Positions 58,712 through 64,000 of a stretch of 64,000 nucleotides of DNA are shown here, one piece after another. The notes under the pieces were generated by a model. That model saw only the letters and a program-made list of their open reading frames with translations. It was not told the origin of the DNA and did no database searches. The number at the start of each line of letters is the position of its first letter. Positions within the stretch are counted from its first letter, which is position 1. The position numbers were made by a program, and so were the translations under genes. The stretch lies in NCBI GenBank assembly GCA_052170135.1, contig JBQNBC010000001.1, forward strand, positions 124,001 through 188,000. Direction: 5' to 3'. Origin of the DNA: Wolinella sp052170135 (GTDB lineage: Bacteria > Campylobacterota > Campylobacteria > Campylobacterales > Helicobacteraceae).

Positions 58712-59740
58712 ATGGACACGCTAATAATCGCCGAGCTATCAGCAAATCATAATCAAGACAAATCAATCGCGCTAGCCACAATACGTGCAGCCAAAGAATC
58801 TGGTGCAAATGCGGTCAAACTCCAGACTTACACTGCCGATACGCTAACACTAAAATCAGATAAGCCATATTTTCAAATAAAAAATGATTCGCTATGGGAT
58901 GGAGAAACGCTACATAGCCTATATTCACGCGCATATACGCCATGGGAGTGGCATACGGAACTTTTTGCATACGCTAGAAGCTTGGGGCTAGTTTGCTTCT
59001 CTACTCCATTTGATTTTAGCGCGGTAGATTTCCTTGAACGCCTTGAAAATCCAATCTACAAAGTCGCTTCATTTGAGATAAATGACTTGCCTCTCATCCG
59101 CTATATTGCGCGCAAAAAAAAGCCGATAATCATCTCCACGGGGATAGCCACACTAGATGAGATAAAAGACGCACTTGATACGTGCTACGATGAAGGGAAT
59201 CGAGATGTAACATTACTAGTCTGCACGAGTAGTTATCCTGCACCACTAGAAGAGGCAAACTTGCGCAAGATTCCCGACCTTGCTGAGCGATTTGGTGTAC
59301 GCGTAGGGCTTAGCGACCATACGCTTGGCACAATCGCACCTATTGTCGCTATCAGTCTTGGTGCAAGCGTCATTGAAAAACATTTTATTCTTGATAGATC
59401 GCTTGGTGGTGCAGATAGTAAGTTTAGCCTTGAGCCACGGGAGTTTCTTGAAATGGTCGAAGGAATCCATGCCGCGAAAAAATCGTTAGGAAGCGCAAGC
59501 TATGAATTGAGTGAAAAAGTGGCGAAGTCAGCAGTCTTCAAGAGAAGTCTATTTGTCTGTGAAGATATAAAAGCAGGAGATATTTTTAATGAGAAAAATC
59601 TACGCTCTATACGTCCAGGACATGGGATCTCACCTAAGTTTTTGCCTCAGATTCTTGGCAAACATGCAAAATACGATATAGAGCGAGGCGAGCCACTTTC
59701 ATGGGAGATGGTGCAGGATTTTGCAAAGCACATGCTATAA
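58712..59740 (+). CDS. pseI: Pseudaminic acid synthase
   Basis: Condenses the hexose with phosphoenolpyruvate to pseudaminic acid. NeuB-type barrel at 1-270: IIAELSANHNQDKSIALATI, NAVKLQTYTADTLTL, CFSTPFDFSAVDFLE, KVASFEINDLPLIRYIA, IISTGIATLDEI, LSDHTLG and EKHFIL. A C-terminal SAF antifreeze-like domain at 280-342: RSLFVCEDIKAGD and LRSIRPGHGI. 342 residues. A run of eight A lies in codons near 59116. pseB and pseC, the first two steps, are not in the window. Confidence 0.95.
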   Translation: MDTLIIAELSANHNQDKSIALATIRAAKESGANAVKLQTYTADTLTLKSDKPYFQIKNDSLWDGETLHSLYSRAYTPWEWHTELFAYARSLGLVCFSTPFDFSAVDFLERLENPIYKVASFEINDLPLIRYIARKKKPIIISTGIATLDEIKDALDTCYDEGNRDVTLLVCTSSYPAPLEEANLRKIPDLAERFGVRVGLSDHTLGTIAPIVAISLGASVIEKHFILDRSLGGADSKFSLEPREFLEMVEGIHAAKKSLGSASYELSEKVAKSAVFKRSLFVCEDIKAGDIFNEKNLRSIRPGHGISPKFLPQILGKHAKYDIERGEPLSWEMVQDFAKHML

Positions 59741-59779
59741 GTGATAAAATGCCACCTCGACCAACTTTAAGGAACTATC

Positions 59780-61213
59780 GTGCTAATTGAAACAAGAGGA
59801 AACGACAATAAAAAGCCAAAAAATGTAAGCTTTGATGAGGCGATTCTCAGTCCAGGGGCGAGCTTTGGTGGACTCTATGCGCCAGAAAGCCTACCAAAAC
59901 TAGATGATGCAAAAAAGGAGAAGCTACGCTCTCTTAGCTACGCACAGCTTTGCAAAGAGATTTTTAAACTTTTGGATATTCAACTAGATGAACAGATCCT
60001 AAACTCTGCACTTGAGCTGTATAAAGATTTTGATGATAGTAGCACTCCTGCGCCACTGACGCAACTAGAGGAGAATCTAGCCGTCATGGAACTATATCAT
60101 GGCAAGACGCGGGCATTTAAGGACATGGCATTGCAACCTTTTGGCGCGATTCTCTCATCTTTGGCAAGTGCTAGGGGCGAGGAGTATCTAATACTAGCGG
60201 CAACTAGCGGAGATACTGGACCAGCAACACTAGAAAGCTTTGCCAATAAGCCAAATATTAGGGTTGTCTGCCTCTACCCTCACGGCGGTACAAGCGATGT
60301 ACAGCGACTTCAGATGACTACGCAAAGTGCTAAGAATCTAAAAGTTATAGGAATCCACGGCGACTTTGACGATGCACAAGCCGCGCTAAAGAGCCTACTG
60401 CAAGATTCTTTGTTTATCGATTCTTTGAATGCGAAAAACATCAAACTATCCGCAGCAAACTCTGTGAACTTCGGGAGAATCGCATTTCAAATCATCTATC
60501 ACGCCTATGCTGCACTTCATGCAAAGAATCGCATAGACATCATCGTCCCAAGTGGCAATTTCGGTAATGCTCTAGGAGCATTTTATGCCAAACTCATGGG
60601 CTTTGACATTGGAAAAATAATTATTGCAAGCAACGCAAACAACATATTAACCGAGCTTTTACAGACAGGAATCTACGACATACGTGGTAGAAAACTACAA
60701 AAAACCTCATCTCCTGCGATGGATATACTAAAGAGCTCAAATGTCGAACGTGTGCTCTTTGCGCTATTTGGCGCGGACAGAACACGCGAGCTAATGGAAA
60801 ACTTAGAACGCGAGGGAATCTATACACTAAACAGCGATGAGCTAGCGCATTTACAGGAGTTTTTCGGTGCAGTTTATTGTGATGATTCCGGGTGCGAGGA
60901 GATAATAACAAAATATGCTGCACGTGGCTATCTGCTAGACCCACACACAGCGTGCGGAATGAAGGCGTACGAAGCATTTAAATGCAATTACGCGGTGTTA
61001 TGCTCGACCGCTGAATGGACGAAATTCGCCCCAACAGTGGCGCGTGCGCTCGGTGGCGGTGAGCTACGTGATCTAGATGCGCTACATTTTGTGAGCTCCA
61101 AGCAAAACAGCATGGTAAACACATCAGTATCAGAACTTTTTAAAAAGCCAGAGGTACACAAAAATATCGTAGATAAAAGCGAGATAAGAAGTACGATTCT
61201 TAGCTGGCTGTAA
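59780..61213 (+). CDS. thrC: Threonine synthase
   Basis: PLP enzyme that converts O-phosphohomoserine to threonine. 477 residues, long (group 2) type: SPGASFGGLYAPESLP, MELYHGKTRAFKDMALQ (PLP lysine in FKD), LAATSGDTGPATL, CLYPHGGTSDVQRLQM, IIVPSGNFGNALGAFYAK and DPHTACGM. AAGGA precedes the GTG/ATG region at 59780. A hairpin (61234-61277) follows. Confidence 0.95.
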   Translation: MLIETRGNDNKKPKNVSFDEAILSPGASFGGLYAPESLPKLDDAKKEKLRSLSYAQLCKEIFKLLDIQLDEQILNSALELYKDFDDSSTPAPLTQLEENLAVMELYHGKTRAFKDMALQPFGAILSSLASARGEEYLILAATSGDTGPATLESFANKPNIRVVCLYPHGGTSDVQRLQMTTQSAKNLKVIGIHGDFDDAQAALKSLLQDSLFIDSLNAKNIKLSAANSVNFGRIAFQIIYHAYAALHAKNRIDIIVPSGNFGNALGAFYAKLMGFDIGKIIIASNANNILTELLQTGIYDIRGRKLQKTSSPAMDILKSSNVERVLFALFGADRTRELMENLEREGIYTLNSDELAHLQEFFGAVYCDDSGCEEIITKYAARGYLLDPHTACGMKAYEAFKCNYAVLCSTAEWTKFAPTVARALGGGELRDLDALHFVSSKQNSMVNTSVSELFKKPEVHKNIVDKSEIRSTILSWL

Positions 61214-61233
61214 GATCACATAATATTTATACT

Positions 61234-61277
61234 TTTGCTGTGCATTTGTTTGTGATAAGAAACATAAAGACAGCAAA
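61234..61277. terminator. Two-part hairpin after thrC
   Basis: TTTGCTGT (61234-61241) pairs with ACAGCAAA (61270-61277), and an inner TGTTT/AAACA can extend it. It lies 20 bases after the thrC stop, between converging genes. No T-run, so termination is inferred from place. Confidence 0.4.
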
Positions 61278-61386
61278 CATGTAGAAGCGATATAAGAATT
61301 AAGAAAATCCACATCGCAGAGAATCAAAGCGGTGTGGCTAGATAATACTCACTTGCAAAGCCAAAGAATCTAACCATATCGCTAGA

Positions 61387-61962
61387 TTAAAATTTAACGC
61401 TATTGCCCACAAATTCTATACTTACATTTTTCTTGTAGTTTATCTTATTGCAAGGAGCAACGTTTGGCTGATGTGCGACAAGTCTAAGCAAAGGCGGTCT
61501 GGGCACCGATAAGTCTTCCTTATAGATTCTTAGCTCAAAGCAGTGCTGCTTGTGAATATCTGATGTTTTTAGCTTCGTACGGACACTTGCCGCACCACCA
61601 AGTGAACCATCTGCGCTATTTGGATAAGACTCATTATTACTCGGTATCACCTCCCAAACGCTACTATTTAGCGTAACAGCCTGCCCAAAACTCTTAATAA
61701 CATCACTACCTTGAGAAAGCCCCATAGCAGGCAATGCTTGAATAACAGTAGCTATATCCTGGTTTATCAAGGCAATTTGCGCATCTTCGCGACTAGCTGC
61801 CATCTTTGGTACGGCGATAGACGCGAGAATCCCAAGGATAACAATTATAAAAACTAGCTCTATCATGGTGAATGCGGGGCGAGCGTTGCTTTGTGCGCCC
61901 GCTATATTTAAATTCATTATATCGCTACGCAAATGGCTTTTGCACCCTATTACGAAACTCAT
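61387..61962 (-). CDS. Type IV pilin-like pseudopilin
   Basis: 191 residues with a type IV pilin N-terminus: the cleavage region NARPA/FTMIELVFIIVILGILASIAVPKM, given here in two parts (FTMIELVF; IIVILGILASIAVPKM), where the mature protein would begin with F and has the fifth-position Glu. The residue before the cut is Ala rather than the usual Gly, as is common in epsilon pseudopilins. The start taken is ATG 61962 (AAAGGGG 6 bases upstream), giving a long leader of 30; ATG 61917 would give 15 but has no ribosome binding site. The rest is soluble with two Cys (HCFELR, APCNK). It could serve competence or type II secretion. Confidence 0.75.
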   Translation of the reverse strand: MSFVIGCKSHLRSDIMNLNIAGAQSNARPAFTMIELVFIIVILGILASIAVPKMAASREDAQIALINQDIATVIQALPAMGLSQGSDVIKSFGQAVTLNSSVWEVIPSNNESYPNSADGSLGGAASVRTKLKTSDIHKQHCFELRIYKEDLSVPRPPLLRLVAHQPNVAPCNKINYKKNVSIEFVGNSVKF

Positions 61963-62025
61963 ATAAACCCCTTTAGTAATTAAACCGCACATTATATTCT
62001 AAAATCTGCCAAACAAGAGAACGCA

Positions 62026-62688
62026 CTACATCAAGCGACTAAGTGCAAAAACAGCTGCACTTTCACTGCGTAAGATTATGGATTCTCCGCTTGAATATTT
62101 TGGCTTTGCTCGAAGCATTTCACGTTCCTCATCGCTAAAACCGCCCTCGGCACCAATCATTATCGCCTCGCATGCCCCACTTTTTAGCACTCCCCCTCCA
62201 AAATCCATCACGCCAAAATCGCTATACATCTCCAAAACCTCATCAAGGCTAGAAAGCACCTCTATTTCTGGTATTTTGCTACGCCCAGACTGCTCGCAAG
62301 AATGGTGCAAAATCCGCTCAAATCGCACCAAATCAAGCCTTATATCGCGCTGGCTAAAGTGTGAATAAAAAAAACTTATCTTCCCGACACCCAGCTCATT
62401 TAGCATGGGCAGATTCTTTTCGATCACCTTGCTATCCACCACAGCCCATAGCAAATGCAAGAATCTACTCGGCAAAATTGAGCACTCCTCAAAGCCCACA
62501 AGGCTCACATCAGCGTAATTACGAGTGATATTCTCCACCTTGTATTTATAAAGGTTAGAATCCTCAAGATTCCTCAAAAAGACAAAATCTTTAGCTCGTG
62601 CGCGCCTAACTTTATAGAGATAATGAAAAGTATCGTCCTCGATTCTCATACGCTCGTGTCCAGCATCTTTAATGTACAGAAACTGCAT
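62026..62688 (-). CDS. rsmE: 16S rRNA m3U1498 methyltransferase
   Basis: SPOUT-fold methyltransferase modifying U1498 of 16S rRNA. N-terminal PUA-like part (HYLYKVRRARAKDFVFL) and C-terminal knot: LHLLWAVVDSKVIEKNLPMLNELGVGKI, SEQSGRSKIPE-like EQSGRSKIPEIE, MIGAEGGFSDEER and ILRSESAAVFALS. 220 residues. A run of six G before the ATG serves as its ribosome binding site. It shares the HP0374-HP0375-HP0376 order with the next two genes. Confidence 0.92.
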   Translation of the reverse strand: MQFLYIKDAGHERMRIEDDTFHYLYKVRRARAKDFVFLRNLEDSNLYKYKVENITRNYADVSLVGFEECSILPSRFLHLLWAVVDSKVIEKNLPMLNELGVGKISFFYSHFSQRDIRLDLVRFERILHHSCEQSGRSKIPEIEVLSSLDEVLEMYSDFGVMDFGGGVLKSGACEAIMIGAEGGFSDEEREMLRAKPKYSSGESIILRSESAAVFALSRLM

Positions 62689-62696
62689 ACACCCCC

Positions 62697-63110
62697 CTAA
62701 AAAACCAAGAAACCAATGGCAAAAGTAACCACAAGCAGGAGCAAATCAAGTGCATATTTACGCTTTGCAAATTCGACAAAGCGCGCCTGAAGTTCGTGCT
62801 CGTGGCTTGTGATTGGCTTTTGTAGCTTGTGACGTTTAATCTCAAAGACCAACATGCTCAAAATCGACATAATCATCACTATATTTCCTGCATTTATATT
62901 CTGAAACATCGCGATCAGGATAATCCCACTAAATATCGCGACAGCCATCAAAAAATAGTAGGCGGGCGCGATTAGCTTTATCTTTTTAGCAAGAGAGATA
63001 AACCGTCGCTCAGTGTAGAGAAAATATAGGTTTAAAAGCGGAGGTATCGGCATAAAATAGGCAAAAAATAAATGTATTTCAAGAGAATCAGCAATGACGT
63101 TTACTGGCAT
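62697..63110 (-). CDS. HP0375-like membrane protein
   Basis: 137 residues with four hydrophobic segments (about 10-30, 45-65, 68-88, 118-137). The first contains FFAYFMPIPPLLNLYFLY, and a charged cytoplasmic loop (KRHKLQKPITSHEHELQARF) lies before the last. Conserved next to rsmE and hemH in H. pylori. The early segment resembles CopD/HupE-like small membrane proteins only loosely. Function unknown; a link to haem synthesis is suggested by place alone. Confidence 0.7.
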   Translation of the reverse strand: MPVNVIADSLEIHLFFAYFMPIPPLLNLYFLYTERRFISLAKKIKLIAPAYYFLMAVAIFSGIILIAMFQNINAGNIVMIMSILSMLVFEIKRHKLQKPITSHEHELQARFVEFAKRKYALDLLLLVVTFAIGFLVF

Positions 63111-63210
63111 GAAGTAACCCTTTTTTATGTTGAGTTAGTGGATAAATTTTATTGTATCATCATCTACTTTATGCAATTATCTCGCCCTAAATTTTAAGGA
63201 GCGCACGACA

Positions 63211-64000
63211 ATGAAAGAGGCGGTGGTACTACTAAATATGGGAGGTCCAAACTCTCTAAGTGAAGTCGATACATTTTTAAAAAATATGTTCAACGACCCG
63301 CATATTCTACCTATCAAAAGCCCCATGTTCCGCGCGCTTATCGCGAGCTTTATAGCAAATAGACGAAGCGATGCAGCAAAGTCAAACTACCGCCAAATCG
63401 GTGGAAAATCACCGCTAGTAGAACATACATTCAATCTAATCAAAAAGCTACAAAGCCTCGATTCTACACGATTTTACACATACGCGATGCGTTACACACC
63501 GCCACTTGCAAATATGGTCGTACGAGAGCTAAAGCTAAAGGAAATTGAGAGCGTGATTCTCTTTAGTCTCTATCCACAGTATTCATCTACGACTACGCTT
63601 TCATCTATTGAAGATTTCCGAGAACAGTGCAAAAAAGAGGACTATACACCTAGGATTCTTGAGATTGACAGGTATTTTGACGATAAGCTATACAATGACG
63701 CGTCAATAGAGAGAATCCTAGAGGCACTAAATGGCGAGAAACCTGGCGACTACACACTGATTTTTTCAGCGCATGGGCTGCCTCAGCGCGTGGTAGATGC
63801 GGGAGATCCGTACGAAAAAGAGGTACATGCAAATATAAAGCACATATCAGATTCCTTAGAGAATCGTGGGGTAAAATTTGCCAAAATAACCCATGCGTAT
63901 CAGTCAAAAATAGGTCCGATGAAGTGGCTTGAGCCATCACTTGAGTGCATGCTTTCAAAACACCGCAAAGAGAAGATTCTCATCTATCCAATAGCCTTTA
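63211..64000 (+). CDS. hemH: Ferrochelatase, 3' end beyond the window
   Basis: Inserts Fe2+ into protoporphyrin IX, last step of haem synthesis. ATG 63211 follows AAGGAG. The frame is open to the right edge, about 263 codons of the usual ~310-330. Seen: VVLLNMGGPNSLSEVDTFL-type start (LLNMGGPNSL), MFNDPHILP, YRQIGGKSPL, FSLYPQYSSTTTLSS, the catalytic FSAHGLPQRVVDAGDPY, and YQSKIGPMKWLEP. Haem made here would feed the CxxCH receptor at 43139 and the respiratory cytochromes. Confidence 0.96.
   Translation, partial: MKEAVVLLNMGGPNSLSEVDTFLKNMFNDPHILPIKSPMFRALIASFIANRRSDAAKSNYRQIGGKSPLVEHTFNLIKKLQSLDSTRFYTYAMRYTPPLANMVVRELKLKEIESVILFSLYPQYSSTTTLSSIEDFREQCKKEDYTPRILEIDRYFDDKLYNDASIERILEALNGEKPGDYTLIFSAHGLPQRVVDAGDPYEKEVHANIKHISDSLENRGVKFAKITHAYQSKIGPMKWLEPSLECMLSKHRKEKILIYPIAF

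Noticed and set aside
59110..59125. A8 tract in pseI, with T8 in the U32 gene (about 36699) and A8 in metG (about 52466), as phase-variation sites
   Set aside because: Short A/T tracts are common in lysine- or phenylalanine-rich codons here; epsilon phase variation mainly uses longer G/C tracts, and all three frames are intact.
62692..62697. Run of six C as a contingency locus
   Set aside because: It is too short and serves as the ribosome binding site of rsmE on the other strand.
1..64000. tRNA, rRNA, CRISPR array, prophage or insertion sequence
   Set aside because: Gaps were read for cloverleaf ends, regular direct repeats and transposase or integrase motifs; none was found.

Overview
The window looks like a Campylobacterota chromosome, most likely a Helicobacter species outside the H. 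pylori group. Evidence: many gene neighbourhoods match H. pylori order (fliK-flgD-flgE2; dprA-ruvX; cheZ-U32 protease PrtC; glyQ-NIF3-flgZ-waaA-pseudouridine synthase-lgt; metG-HP0418; flgH-pseF-pseG-pseH; rsmE-HP0375-hemH). Epsilon-specific families (FlgZ, DUF3972, the CheZ variant, FliW) are present, and the flagellar sigma-54 promoters have the epsilon form. Genes are tightly packed, with many 1-4 bp overlaps and GTG/TTG starts. I saw no rRNA, tRNA, CRISPR array, prophage or insertion sequence. This is mostly core genome with a few accessory insertions.

Layout. 1-5737 (+): end of nspC (carboxynorspermidine), a tRNA dihydrouridine synthase, a short E. coli-type DapD, a SurA-like chaperone, a frameshifted DUF4197 gene and a Na/Ca exchanger. 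5937-8104 (-): UDP-glucuronate-epimerase-like protein and a class V aminotransferase. 8375-13219 (+): a lone six-helix ABC membrane domain, pdxJ-pdxA and a REC-PAS-GGDEF-EAL protein. 13313-20373 (-): the hook cluster fliK-flgD-flgE2-flgE. 20549-28757 (+): typA, a structured leader then nrdA, a winged-helix/nuclease-like gene coupled to PIN-PhoH, and a two-subunit class I fumarase. 28796-34764 (-): acyltransferase, miaA, proC with a large insert, fliW, ruvX, dprA, glnA. 34946-47558 (+): cheZ, U32 protein, purE, DUF3972, DUF89, glyQ, NIF3, flgZ, waaA, pseudouridine synthase, a chemoreceptor/partner-switch module, lgt. 47614-49694 (-): DnaQ-like exonuclease, orphan trpF, rpe. 49839-54210 (+): fbp, a Cys-rich small protein, metG, a Mur-ligase-like orphan, a NifX-like protein. 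54735-55894 (-): DksA-like, YgbA-like and YqeY-like proteins. 55962-61213 (+): flgH, pseF-pseG-pseH-pseI (pseudaminic acid for flagellin glycosylation), thrC. 61387-63110 (-): pseudopilin, rsmE, HP0375-like. 63211-end (+): start of hemH.

Main themes. Motility dominates: hook structure and length control, L-ring, FliW, FlgZ, CheZ, the sugar for flagellin glycosylation, and a chemoreceptor. Three sigma-54 (-24/-12) promoters can be read in front of fliK, flgE and flgH. The most notable items are: (1) a three-gene module, a chemoreceptor with a periplasmic CxxCH haem motif, a REC-PP2C-HATPase protein and a STAS protein, inserted into an otherwise conserved block; (2) three carbohydrate-binding-like repeats inside FlgE2; (3) an nrdA leader with mutually exclusive pairings next to the ribosome binding site; (4) a HARE-like/nuclease-like protein translationally coupled to PIN-PhoH; (5) a strong excess of RGAATC/GATTCY across coding and intergenic DNA, sometimes as inverted pairs just after genes, resembling how uptake sequences are arranged in other bacteria.
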